A DNA stretch of 64,000 nt from Pseudomonas simiae (GTDB taxonomy: Bacteria > Pseudomonadota > Gammaproteobacteria > Pseudomonadales > Pseudomonadaceae), in contig NZ_FOKB01000008.1 of NCBI RefSeq assembly GCF_900111895.1, positions 186,001 through 250,000 of the forward strand, written 5' to 3'. The notes beneath the pieces were generated by a model that was not told the DNA's origin, searched no databases, and was given only the letters and a program-made list of their open reading frames with translations. This document shows positions 25,369 through 34,588 of the stretch, one piece after another. Within the stretch, counting starts at the first letter, position 1. The number at the start of each line of letters is the position of its first letter. Both the position numbers and the translations under genes were made by a program.

Positions 25369-26649
25369 TCAGGCGTTGACCTGACTCAATTGCACATGAA
25401 AGCGGCAACCGTTGGGCTCCATGGTGCTGAGGCTCACGGTCCAGCCCTGGTTTTCGCAGATGCGCTGCACCAGCGACAACCCCAGGCCCAGGCCTTCTCC
25501 GCGCTTCTCGCTGCCGCGTACAAACGGCTCGAACATCGCTTCACGCTTGTCTTCGGGAATGCCGACCCCGCTGTCTTCCACTACAAAGCCCGCGGGCTCC
25601 AGAGTCAGACGGATAAACCCTTTCTCGGTGTAATGCAGGGCGTTGCGCAGCAGGTTGCCCATGACGGCGTGCAGGAAGGTAGTGTTATAGCGCGTATCCA
25701 GGGGATGACCGGGTTGGTAGATCAGCTCCAGGCCTTTTTGCTCGATGGGCTCGCGCCAGATGCCGAGCAGATCCTCCGCCACCTGCCCAAGGCTCACCTG
25801 CAGCGACATGGCCGATTCATCGTGCTGGGCACGGGCCAGCATCAGGAAGGTCTGCACCAGTTCGCGCATTTCTTCGCAGGCCCTGGCGATACGCAGCACC
25901 TGGTTACGCCCACGCTGATCGATGGCCGGGTTTTCCAACAGCAGTTCGCAGGAGCTGGCCAGCACCATCAACGGCGTGCGCAATTCGTGGCTGACATCAC
26001 TCGTGAACAACTGCTCGCGGGACAATGCCTGACGCAGACGCCCCAGGGTGGCATCGAAAGCTACCGCCAGCTCCCCCACTTCGTCGGCCGCGTAGTCCGG
26101 CGCCAGCGGCGGTGCCAGGCCCAGCAGTTGGTCACGGTGACGCACCTGGCGGGCCAGGCGCACGACCGGCGCCATCACTTTGCGCGCCAATACCCAACCC
26201 AGGAATACTGCCAGCGCCAGGCTGAGTACGAAGCCCACCAGCACCACGGCAAACAGCACGCGCTCGCGCTCTTCGAAATCGCTTTGGTCTTGCAGCAACA
26301 CGTAGCGCCGGCCGTCGACCACTTCGACCATGGCGTGGTACGACAGCGCTTCGCGGAACACCTCATGGAACCCGGGTTCAAGGTGGCGTAAATCCTTAGG
26401 CAACTCGAAGTCGCCAGGGCCACCGCTGAAGTAGAACAGCTGATCCGGCTCGGGCCGGTGCCGCCAGTCTTCGACCGTGTCCATCAACAACAAGCGTTGC
26501 AGGTCACCGCCCAGGCCCGCCGAGATCAGCTTCTCTTCCACTAGGTGCACCGTCGCGACGATACCCATGGCGAAGGCCCCCGCCACCAACGCACTCATCA
26601 AGGCAAAGGCGATGATGATCCGTTGGGCAAGGCTTTGCTTAAACTCCAT
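25369..26649 (-). CDS. colS: ColS sensor histidine kinase
   Basis: This 426-residue kinase has two membrane segments (about 12-34 and 132-154) around a periplasmic loop of about 100 residues, then HAMP, HisKA with VSHELRTP (His221) and HATPase (MGNLLRNALHYTEKG, GVGIPEDKRE, GLGLGLSLV). The loop carries an ExxE pair (Glu126, Glu129), plus His35, Glu38, His95 and His105, matching the metal-sensing residues reported for P. putida ColS, which responds to excess zinc and ferric iron. The ATG at 26649 gives that numbering; a GTG one codon upstream is possible. It overlaps colR. Confidence 0.93.
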   Translation of the reverse strand: MEFKQSLAQRIIIAFALMSALVAGAFAMGIVATVHLVEEKLISAGLGGDLQRLLLMDTVEDWRHRPEPDQLFYFSGGPGDFELPKDLRHLEPGFHEVFREALSYHAMVEVVDGRRYVLLQDQSDFEERERVLFAVVLVGFVLSLALAVFLGWVLARKVMAPVVRLARQVRHRDQLLGLAPPLAPDYAADEVGELAVAFDATLGRLRQALSREQLFTSDVSHELRTPLMVLASSCELLLENPAIDQRGRNQVLRIARACEEMRELVQTFLMLARAQHDESAMSLQVSLGQVAEDLLGIWREPIEQKGLELIYQPGHPLDTRYNTTFLHAVMGNLLRNALHYTEKGFIRLTLEPAGFVVEDSGVGIPEDKREAMFEPFVRGSEKRGEGLGLGLSLVQRICENQGWTVSLSTMEPNGCRFHVQLSQVNA

Positions 26650-27322
26650 CACGACCCTCGGCCAGGCGATAACCCACGCCGTGCACCGTTTGCAGCAACG
26701 GCTTGGCGAACGGCTTATCGATCACTTGGCGCAATTGGTGAACGTGGCTGCGCAGGCTGTCACTGTCCGGGCAGTCATCGCCCCACAGGGCTTCTTCGAG
26801 GATTTCGCGGCGCAGCACGTGCGGGCTCTTCTGCATCAGCACCGCCAGCAGTTTCAGGCCGACCGGGTTGAGCTTGAGCAGGCGCCCTTCGCGGGTCACT
26901 TCCAGGGTATCGAGGTCGTAGCTCAAGTCGCCTACCTGCAAGGCGCGGCGCCCGCCCCCCTGGGCACGGCGCAATACGGCCTCGATACGCGCGGCCAGTT
27001 CCGACAGGGCAAACGGCTTGAGCAGGTAGTCATCGGCGCCGGACTTGAAGCCCTGCAACCGGTCATCCAGCTGGTCGCGGGCAGTGAGCATGATCACTGG
27101 CGTGTCGCGGCGCGCATCTTCACGCAGGCGTTTGCACAGGGTGTAGCCATCGATGCCGGGCAGCATGATGTCGAGCACAATCAGGTCGTAATGCTCGGTC
27201 GCGGCCAGGTGCAGCCCCGACAAACCGTCCTGCGCACAGTCCACGGTATAACCTTTTAGCCCCAGGTAATCAGCCAGGTTGGCCAGAATATCGCGGTTGT
27301 CTTCAACCAATAGAATTCGCAT
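26639..27322 (-). CDS. colR: ColR response regulator
   Basis: This 227-residue OmpR-type regulator has phosphoacceptor Asp51 in LIVLDIMLPG, Lys in LLKPFALSELAARIE, and a winged-helix DNA-binding domain (about 130-220) ending QTVHGVGYRLAEG. It is co-transcribed with colS (11-base overlap). ColRS maintains outer-membrane integrity and metal tolerance and was first described as a root-colonisation determinant in P. fluorescens. Its likely target is the next operon, which bears a ColR-type box. Confidence 0.94.
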   Translation of the reverse strand: MRILLVEDNRDILANLADYLGLKGYTVDCAQDGLSGLHLAATEHYDLIVLDIMLPGIDGYTLCKRLREDARRDTPVIMLTARDQLDDRLQGFKSGADDYLLKPFALSELAARIEAVLRRAQGGGRRALQVGDLSYDLDTLEVTREGRLLKLNPVGLKLLAVLMQKSPHVLRREILEEALWGDDCPDSDSLRSHVHQLRQVIDKPFAKPLLQTVHGVGYRLAEGRDGV

Positions 27323-27622
27323 GGGCAGTGTCTCCGTACGCGGTAACGGCCGTGTTGGCTCGCGCAGCTTAAGGCCAAGTGTGGCTCAGGGATAGAGCTG
27401 AAAGGCACGCAGATATAGGTTTTCAACTGATTGTAGTGTTGAACGAGATTTTCACTATAGCTTCACAAGCTGACTACAGTGTCGGGGCGAAAATCGCCGC
27501 GAACAGGTCTGCCTGGGCCTGTATCGTCTGCTGCTCTATCGTCCCTCAAAAAGGTTGAGGCGCAGGCGATAAGCACCTAGGCAGGCAAACGTGCTCAGCC
27601 ACCGGCGCTTTCCACGCACACA
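27323..27622. other. Non-coding region upstream of colR
   Basis: This stretch of about 300 bases lies between colR and the groEL terminator, all neighbours being on the minus strand. No credible gene was seen. It should hold the colR promoter. A plus-strand GAGATTTTCAC (27448-27458) resembles part of a ColR box but has a mismatched core. A G/C-rich palindrome around 27486-27502 (GGGGCGAAAATCGCC) could form a short hairpin. Confidence 0.5.
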
Positions 27623-27623
27623 T

Positions 27624-27663
27624 AAAAAAGCCCCGCTTGCATCACTGCAAGCGGGGCTTTTTC
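27624..27663 (-). terminator. Terminator of the groESL operon
   Basis: A 15-base perfect stem AAAAGCCCCGCTTGC / GCAAGCGGGGCTTTT with a 6-base loop lies 20 bases after the groEL stop, with a T-tract in the groEL sense. It is symmetric and may act in both directions. Confidence 0.9.
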
Positions 27664-27683
27664 AGTACAGGGGTAAGGCTGGC

Positions 27684-29330
<1,647 letters not shown>

Positions 29331-29380
29331 GATCGATATTCCTTAAATACTGTGTAGTAACGGGAAAATGAGCGGGAAAA

Positions 29381-29677
29381 TCAGTCTTCCAGAACAGCGA
29401 GAATCTCGTTCTCAGCCATAACCAGCAGGTCTTCGCCGTCGACTTTCACCGTGTTGCTGCCGGAGTAAGGGCCGAATACAACCTTGTCACCGACTTTAAC
29501 GGCCAGCGCACGCACATCACCGTTTTCCAGGGTCTTGCCTGGGCCCGCAGCGACGATCACACCGTGGTTGGCTTTTTCAGCAGCCGAACCTGGCAGAACG
29601 ATACCGCCAGCGGTTTTCTTTTCTTCTTCGCTGCGACGGATTACGACGCGGTCGTGCAGAGGACGAAGCTTGCTCAT
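29381..29677 (-). CDS. groES: Co-chaperonin GroES
   Basis: This 98-residue GroES lid protein has the N-terminal signature KLRPLHDRVVIRR, the mobile-loop segment EEEKKTAGGIVLPGSAAEK within residues 17-35 and C-terminal VMAENEILAVLED. It is followed by groEL in a standard operon. A GGAGA site precedes the ATG. Confidence 0.98.
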   Translation of the reverse strand: MSKLRPLHDRVVIRRSEEEKKTAGGIVLPGSAAEKANHGVIVAAGPGKTLENGDVRALAVKVGDKVVFGPYSGSNTVKVDGEDLLVMAENEILAVLED

Positions 29678-29818
29678 TGTCGATCTCTCCTAATTGTGTT
29701 TTTCATCGGCCGGTGTCTGTACCGGCGGGTTGTATTCCGGCAGTGCCGGTCGCGCCTCGCCAAGCAAGACGCGGAAGTCTGTCTGGTGTCGCCACCAGAA
29801 ACCTTGCGGTGACCGTTA

Positions 29819-29846
29819 CATAAGGGCGCATAAGCTGATTACAAGG
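29819..29846 (-). promoter_or_regulatory. Predicted sigma-32 heat-shock promoter of groESL
   Basis: On the minus strand the sequence reads CCTTGTAA, 12 bases, CCCTTATG. This fits the sigma-32 consensus CTTGAAA-N11-16-CCCATNT with one or two mismatches in each box. It ends about 140 bases before groES, giving a long 5' leader that includes a GC-rich hairpin (GTACCGGC/GCCGGTGT area, 29710-29745). Confidence 0.65.
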
Positions 29847-29890
29847 GGCCGGGGATGAAATTTTTTGCGCGTGCCGGCCCGTAAATGCAA

Positions 29891-29912
29891 CACGGCACCC
29901 GAAGGTGCCGTG
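29891..29912 (-). terminator. Hairpin after fxsA, possible terminator
   Basis: A perfect 9-base stem CACGGCACC / GGTGCCGTG with a 4-base loop lies just downstream of the fxsA stop. The minus-strand tail TTGCATTTAC is only partly T-rich, so it is a moderate candidate. It also separates fxsA from the groES promoter. Confidence 0.55.
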
Positions 29913-29923
29913 CCGTGAAACGG

Positions 29924-30400
29924 TTATTTGCTGTCGCGGTGTTCGAACTCGCCTTCGATCACATCACCTTCACGCCCCAACGGCTGGCGCGGGGCCGGGC
30001 CGCCACGGGGTTGCAGGTCGTCGGCGAACGCACGCTGGCGAATCGCGGCTTCTTCGGCGCGCTGGCGCATCTTGCCGGCCAGCAACTTGCGGGTGAACGG
30101 CAGCAACATCACCAGGCCGACTACGTCGCTGATGAAACCCGGCAGGATCAACAAGCCGCCAGCCAGGGCCATCATCAGGCCTTCCAGCATGGTCTGGGCG
30201 GGCAGTTCGCCACGGTTCAGGCTTTCACGGGCACGCAGCGCGGTGGCCAGGCCAGCGACGCGCAGCACCAGAACGCCGAGCATGGAGCCTAGAATGATCA
30301 GCAACAGGGCCGGAAAAAACCCGATCGCACTGCTGACTTGAACGAATACGAACAGCTCCAACACCGGGAACAGCAGAAAGAGCAATAAAAAAGGGCGCAT
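29924..30400 (-). CDS. fxsA: FxsA-family membrane protein
   Basis: This 158-residue inner-membrane protein has hydrophobic segments at about 3-25, 27-50 and 73-95 with the FxsA pattern LFPVLELFVFVQVSSAIGF and LAGGLLILPGFISDVVGLVM, and a polar tail rich in Arg and Gln. In E. coli FxsA (YjeG) affects phage T7 F-exclusion; its cellular role is unclear. The ATG at 30400 follows GAGGAACC; the upstream frame extension lacks a ribosome site. Linkage to groESL is conserved in pseudomonads. Confidence 0.9.
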   Translation of the reverse strand: MRPFLLLFLLFPVLELFVFVQVSSAIGFFPALLLIILGSMLGVLVLRVAGLATALRARESLNRGELPAQTMLEGLMMALAGGLLILPGFISDVVGLVMLLPFTRKLLAGKMRQRAEEAAIRQRAFADDLQPRGGPAPRQPLGREGDVIEGEFEHRDSK

Positions 30401-30466
30401 CAAATGGTTCCTCAACGCAAGAATGCCTTGCCAGTCCACCTTAGATGACGTCGCCATTTCGTGAAT

Positions 30467-31198
30467 TCAAGCGTCGGCTGTGGCTTTTTTCGGCCAGACC
30501 TCGGCGTGGGCCAATGAAACCAGGGCTTCGCGTACTTGTGTCGGCGTATTGCAAGACTCCGCAAACGGCAACCAATATAAGGATTGGCCTATACGCAAGT
30601 GCATGCCTTCGCTGTCGATACCGGCCAACTGTGCAGGCTCGGAGGTCGGCAAACCGACCAGGTCGACGTAATGGGCAATGGCCTTGGTGTGATCGCTGTT
30701 CATGTGTTCGATCATGCTGCGTTCGGCTTTGCCCGCAAACGGGTTGGCCAGGGTCAACTGGTCGACCCAGTGAATCGCGCCAAAACCGCCGATGTAACGG
30801 TGACGTACGGGCTTGAGCACCCAGAAATCGAAGTCGTGGGCCTTGTGATAGTTGGCTGACTCGGGGAAGTAGCGGTAATAACGCTCGGCCGCCGCCTCAA
30901 TGGCAGCGCCCTCCTCTAGTTTTTCGGCTTCAGCCAGGTAGGTCAGGCGCCCGACGGCTTGCACGTCATCCGCTTCGCGCTCACCCACCAGCAGCGAGCA
31001 CTTGGGATCTTTCTGCAGGTTGTGGGTGTGCTGGGCAATGCGGCTGATCAGGATCAGCGGGCGGCCCAGCTCATCCAGGCAATAGGGCACGACCGAGCCG
31101 AAAGGAAAGCCGGGCATGGCCTTGGACAGTGTGGAGAGAGCCCCACGGTATTCCTTGAGCAACAGCTCTCGGGCGTTCTTGGCAACCTGTGCGCTCAA
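30467..31198 (-). CDS. hugZ: HugZ-family haem utilisation protein (FMN-binding split barrel plus DUF2470)
   Basis: This 243-residue protein has an N-terminal pyridoxamine-oxidase-like split barrel (about 10-150, with PFGSVVPYCLDELGRPLILIS and CSLLVGERE) and a C-terminal DUF2470 domain (about 165-240, MIEHMNSDHTKAI). HugZ proteins bind haem and some degrade it. The start is best placed at a TTG (31198) seven bases after GAGGAG; the ATG at 31234 has no such site. A Fur-like box lies about 55 bases upstream, which agrees with a role in iron acquisition. It may partner the hxu/hemO locus elsewhere in the window. Confidence 0.85.
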   Translation of the reverse strand: MSAQVAKNARELLLKEYRGALSTLSKAMPGFPFGSVVPYCLDELGRPLILISRIAQHTHNLQKDPKCSLLVGEREADDVQAVGRLTYLAEAEKLEEGAAIEAAAERYYRYFPESANYHKAHDFDFWVLKPVRHRYIGGFGAIHWVDQLTLANPFAGKAERSMIEHMNSDHTKAIAHYVDLVGLPTSEPAQLAGIDSEGMHLRIGQSLYWLPFAESCNTPTQVREALVSLAHAEVWPKKATADA

Positions 31199-31250
31199 CG
31201 TATGACTCCTCGGATAATCAGCCGCCCATGGCATATGGGAATGGATCTCA

Positions 31251-31269
31251 ACGCAAGGTAATCATTATC
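31251..31269 (-). promoter_or_regulatory. Predicted Fur box upstream of hugZ
   Basis: Compared with GATAATGATAATCATTATC the plus-strand 19-mer matches at 13 positions, including an unbroken TAATCATTATC in the second half. It is 53 bases before the TTG start of hugZ on the minus strand, a usual place for Fur repression. The first half of the site is poor. Confidence 0.55.
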
Positions 31270-31304
31270 GGCAAAGGTTGCCAAGCAGGTTTTTTTCGCC
31301 CGTG

Positions 31305-32312
31305 TTACCAGGCCACGCCGAAGCCTGCGGTGTAGCGGGTTTTGCTCAGGCTGCTGTCGGAATCGCCACTGATGATGTCGCGCTCGGCCTTGAGGTTGAG
31401 CGACGCCCACTCGGTGACTTTGTAGCGCAGGCCCATTTCTGCATCCAGCGAGTATTCCGCCGGACCGCCGATGGGCTTGCCCACTTCGCCGTTGGTGAAG
31501 AATTCGACGGTCTTGCCCACCAGGTAGCGGTTGTAGTTCCACTTCATGGCCAGGGAATAGAAGTTGTCCTTGCCGCCGTCGGCGTATTCATAGTCGGTGC
31601 GGTTGACCAGCGAGCCCAGGGAGAAGGCACCCAGCTCATCGTCCCAGAACTGATAGCCCGGGCCCGTGCCGACGGTGCGCTGGCGGGACAGGTCTTCAAC
31701 CTTGTCGCGCTTGTAGGTCAGGCGACCCTGCCAGAACCAATGCTCGGTCAGGAAGCGGTCGAGGTCGTATTCCAAAGCCCAATTGTCAGTGGTGGTGACA
31801 TCGTCCTGGAATTCGCGGTTGTACTCGCCCTCTCCGGTATGGCGCCATTGGCCGTGGCGGGCGGTGGTCTTGAAGTCGATGTCGTAGTCGTTGGTGTCTT
31901 TGTCGGCGCGCTTGTAGTCCAGCGCCATGTCCACATTACCCTTCCACACCAGATCCTCGACCACCGGCTTGGGCTTGATGATTTGCTGGATGCTGGCCAG
32001 TTCGACGGTCTTGGGCGCTTCGCCGTTGGCCAGCACCACCTTGCCGTCATCCGCCGCTTTCAGGGACTTGGCTTTCTCGCCGGTGTAGGCGTCCTGTTTG
32101 ACCAGCAACTCCTGGTCGCTTTCCAGGGTCTTGACCTGTTTCCAGTCCACAGGGATGGCGCCTGCGTAGTCGGTTTGGATCAGCAGCTTGCCACCGTCGA
32201 AAACCTTGATCTTGCCGGTCAGGCGGTCACCGTTCTTCAACCAGACAGTATCGGCCAGCAAGGGCGTGGAGGCGCTGAAAACAGCGAGGCACAGCAGAGT
32301 TCTGGACAACAT
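31305..32312 (-). CDS. DUF481-family outer-membrane protein (YdiY-like)
   Basis: This 335-residue protein has a cleavable signal (MLSRTLLCLAVFSASTPLLA, residues 1-20) and an N-terminal segment DTVWLKNGDRLTGKIKVFDG typical of DUF481 proteins. Its C-terminal half alternates polar and aromatic residues as in a beta-barrel and ends with VAW. The start at 32312 is chosen because the signal peptide begins there; a longer frame to 32351 adds a polar stretch. No ribosome site is strong. Function unknown; E. coli YdiY is acid-inducible. Confidence 0.83.
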   Translation of the reverse strand: MLSRTLLCLAVFSASTPLLADTVWLKNGDRLTGKIKVFDGGKLLIQTDYAGAIPVDWKQVKTLESDQELLVKQDAYTGEKAKSLKAADDGKVVLANGEAPKTVELASIQQIIKPKPVVEDLVWKGNVDMALDYKRADKDTNDYDIDFKTTARHGQWRHTGEGEYNREFQDDVTTTDNWALEYDLDRFLTEHWFWQGRLTYKRDKVEDLSRQRTVGTGPGYQFWDDELGAFSLGSLVNRTDYEYADGGKDNFYSLAMKWNYNRYLVGKTVEFFTNGEVGKPIGGPAEYSLDAEMGLRYKVTEWASLNLKAERDIISGDSDSSLSKTRYTAGFGVAW

Positions 32313-32444
32313 AAGCAGATTCGAGGCTCGGGCTTGGCGAAAAAAGGGCATTATCGTGTTAGATAAGTTCTTAGCAAGGACTGACTCAAGTATCTGGGTT
32401 CAGTTCAATGCTCATCGTCATGGTTACAGACGTTTCTTACAAAA

Positions 32445-32828
32445 ATGCCGACGATTTCAACGGACAGCCTCACAGTGAATCAATCTGCCGAATCCCCCCA
32501 AAGCCCCGTCGAAATGCGCCGTACCGCGCTGTACCTGACCCTGGCCCAAGTGCCCGCAGGCTGCGTGGTGAGTTACGGCGAGCTGGCCCACCTGGCCGGT
32601 CTCGGTCGTGCGGCACGCTGGGTCGGCCGCACCCTGAGCCAGCTTCCCGAAGACACCAAGCTGCCCTGGCACCGCGTGTTGGGTGCCGGTGGTCGGATAA
32701 GTCTGCCGGTGGGCAGTGTCTCGGGTGACGAGCAACGCGCGCGTTTACGCGATGAAGGCGTTACGGTCCGCAACAATCGCGTGGATATTCAGCGCCATGG
32801 CTGGCGCCCGGTAGAGCACAGCGGTTAG
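32445..32828 (+). CDS. atl: Alkyltransferase-like (ATL) DNA-binding protein
   Basis: The protein has up to 127 residues (118 if the GTG at 32475 is used). The core matches the C-terminal domain of O6-alkylguanine-DNA alkyltransferases: CVVSYGELAHLAGLGRAARWVG (helix-turn-helix with Arg finger, split over about 41-62) and LPWHRVLGAGGRI. The catalytic PCHR Cys of MGMT is replaced by Trp (PWHR). That defines ATL proteins, which bind O6-alkylguanine without repairing it and hand it to nucleotide excision repair. The gene is alone, 43 bases before ampG. Confidence 0.88.
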   Translation: MPTISTDSLTVNQSAESPQSPVEMRRTALYLTLAQVPAGCVVSYGELAHLAGLGRAARWVGRTLSQLPEDTKLPWHRVLGAGGRISLPVGSVSGDEQRARLRDEGVTVRNNRVDIQRHGWRPVEHSG

Positions 32829-32871
32829 AGTGCGCGCTTTGTTTCCGCAAATCTGAGGCAGACTCCAGCCC

Positions 32872-34404
32872 ATGCCCCGTAAAACCTGGCGCGCCGCGCT
32901 CGCTGCCTATGCCAGCCCCTCGACGTTGGTCCTGTTGTTGCTCGGCTTTGCCGCCGGCCTGCCTTACATGTTGGTGTTCTCGACGCTTTCAGTGTGGTTG
33001 CGTGAAGCCGGTGTGGCGCGCGAGACCATCGGCTATGCGAGTCTGATCGGTTTGGCGTATGCCTTTAAGTGGGTATGGTCACCGCTGCTCGACCAATGGC
33101 GCCTGCCGTTGCTCGGCAAGCTCGGGCGCCGCCGTTCCTGGCTGGTGCTGGCCCAGTCGCTGGTGATTCTCGGCTTGATCGGCATGGGTTTTTGCGACCC
33201 GCAGAAACATTTGTCTTGGCTGATCGCTATCGCTGTCATCGTCGCCTTTGCGTCCGCTACCCAGGACATCGCGGTCGACGCCTATCGCCTGGAAATCGCC
33301 GACGACAGCCGCCAGGCTGCGTTGGCCGCCAGCTACATGTCCGGTTATCGCATCGCCGCCCTGCTGGCCACGGCGGGCGCACTGTTTTTTGCCGAGGGTT
33401 TCGGTTCCACCGGTTTCAACTATAAACACTCGGCCTGGACCGGCACCTATGTGCTGTTCGGCGTGTTAATGGTCCCGGCGCTGCTGACCACCCTGTTCAT
33501 GCGCGAACCCAATGTGCCACTGCGCACTCAACTGCAAGCCGGGCGCTACAGCTTCGCGCACCAACTGGTGTCCGTCTTTGTGCTGATCGTGTTGCTGGTG
33601 TCGGTACCGGCCATGTTCACCCAGCTGTTCAACACCGATTTCGAAAGTGTGCTGTTCCAGGGCGTGAGCCTGTGGGACTTGTTGATGGAAGACCGCGCGT
33701 TCCTGCGCGCCATCCTCTATATCACCCTCACCTCCTTGTGCCTCTCGGCCATGGGGCGCCGTGGCCTGGCGCCGGTGCTGACGCCGGTCAACGACTTCAT
33801 CCTGCGCTACCGCTGGCAGGCGCTACTGCTGCTTGGGCTGATCGCCACGTATCGCATGTCGGACACGGTGATGGGCGTGATGGCCAACGTGTTTTACATC
33901 GACCAGGGCTTCACCAAGGACCAGATCGCCGGGGTCAGCAAGATCTTCGGCCTGATCATGACCTTGCTCGGCGCCGGCATGGGCGGCTTACTGATCGTGC
34001 GCTTCGGCATCCTGCCGATCCTGTTCATCGGCGGTGTGGCCTCGGCCGGTACCAACCTGCTGTTCGTGATGCTCGCCGACATGGGCCCGGACCTGCAGAT
34101 GCTGATTTTCACCATTTCCCTGGACAACTTCAGCTCAGGGCTGGCGACCTCGGCATTCGTGGCCTACCTGTCGAGCCTGACCAACCTGAAGTTCTCCGCG
34201 ACCCAATATGCCCTGCTCAGCTCAATCATGCTGTTGCTGCCGCGCCTGATCGGTGGCTATTCGGGGGTGATGGTGGAGAAGTTCGGCTATCACAATTTCT
34301 TCCTGATCACCTGCATGCTGGGTGTGCCGACGCTGGTGCTGATTGCGCTGCATTGGTTTCAGGAAAATCGGCGGGCGAAGTTGGCCCCCAAGACAGAAGA
34401 CTGA
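32872..34404 (+). CDS. ampG: AmpG-type muropeptide permease
   Basis: This 510-residue major facilitator has about 14 hydrophobic segments. It begins SPSTLVLLLLGFAAGLPYMLVFSTLSVWLREAGV over residues 16-49 and contains KWVWSPLLDQWRLPLLGKLGRRR and ATQDIAVDAYRLEI, all AmpG signatures. AmpG imports GlcNAc-anhydroMurNAc peptides for cell-wall recycling and indirectly controls AmpC beta-lactamase induction. P. aeruginosa ampG (PA4393) lies in the same neighbourhood. A REP doublet follows the stop. Confidence 0.92.
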   Translation: MPRKTWRAALAAYASPSTLVLLLLGFAAGLPYMLVFSTLSVWLREAGVARETIGYASLIGLAYAFKWVWSPLLDQWRLPLLGKLGRRRSWLVLAQSLVILGLIGMGFCDPQKHLSWLIAIAVIVAFASATQDIAVDAYRLEIADDSRQAALAASYMSGYRIAALLATAGALFFAEGFGSTGFNYKHSAWTGTYVLFGVLMVPALLTTLFMREPNVPLRTQLQAGRYSFAHQLVSVFVLIVLLVSVPAMFTQLFNTDFESVLFQGVSLWDLLMEDRAFLRAILYITLTSLCLSAMGRRGLAPVLTPVNDFILRYRWQALLLLGLIATYRMSDTVMGVMANVFYIDQGFTKDQIAGVSKIFGLIMTLLGAGMGGLLIVRFGILPILFIGGVASAGTNLLFVMLADMGPDLQMLIFTISLDNFSSGLATSAFVAYLSSLTNLKFSATQYALLSSIMLLLPRLIGGYSGVMVEKFGYHNFFLITCMLGVPTLVLIALHWFQENRRAKLAPKTED

Positions 34405-34405
34405 C

Positions 34406-34497
34406 CTGTGGGAGCGGGCTTGCCCGCGAATGCAGTGTGTCAGTCGCAGGATAGGTGGACTGATCCTGCGCATTCGCGAGCAAGCCCGCTCCCACAG
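34406..34497. repeat. REP doublet between ampG and proS
   Basis: Inverted arms CTGTGGGAGCGGGCTTGC and its complement flank a centre with CAGTC...GACTG and GCAGGAT...ATCCTGC symmetry, so most of the 92 bases can pair. It starts immediately after the ampG stop codon. Confidence 0.88.
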
Positions 34498-34588
34498 ACC
34501 CCTCTGCATTCTGATGCCTGTACTCCAGCAGCCGGCGCCCGTACAATCCAGAGTCATTTCAAGTCCAAGCAACCGACAACGGCCTACC

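Noticed and set aside
27448..27458. ColR-like sequence upstream of colR
   Set aside because: The core is ATTTTCAC rather than TTTTTCAC and it points away from colR. It is too weak to call autoregulation.
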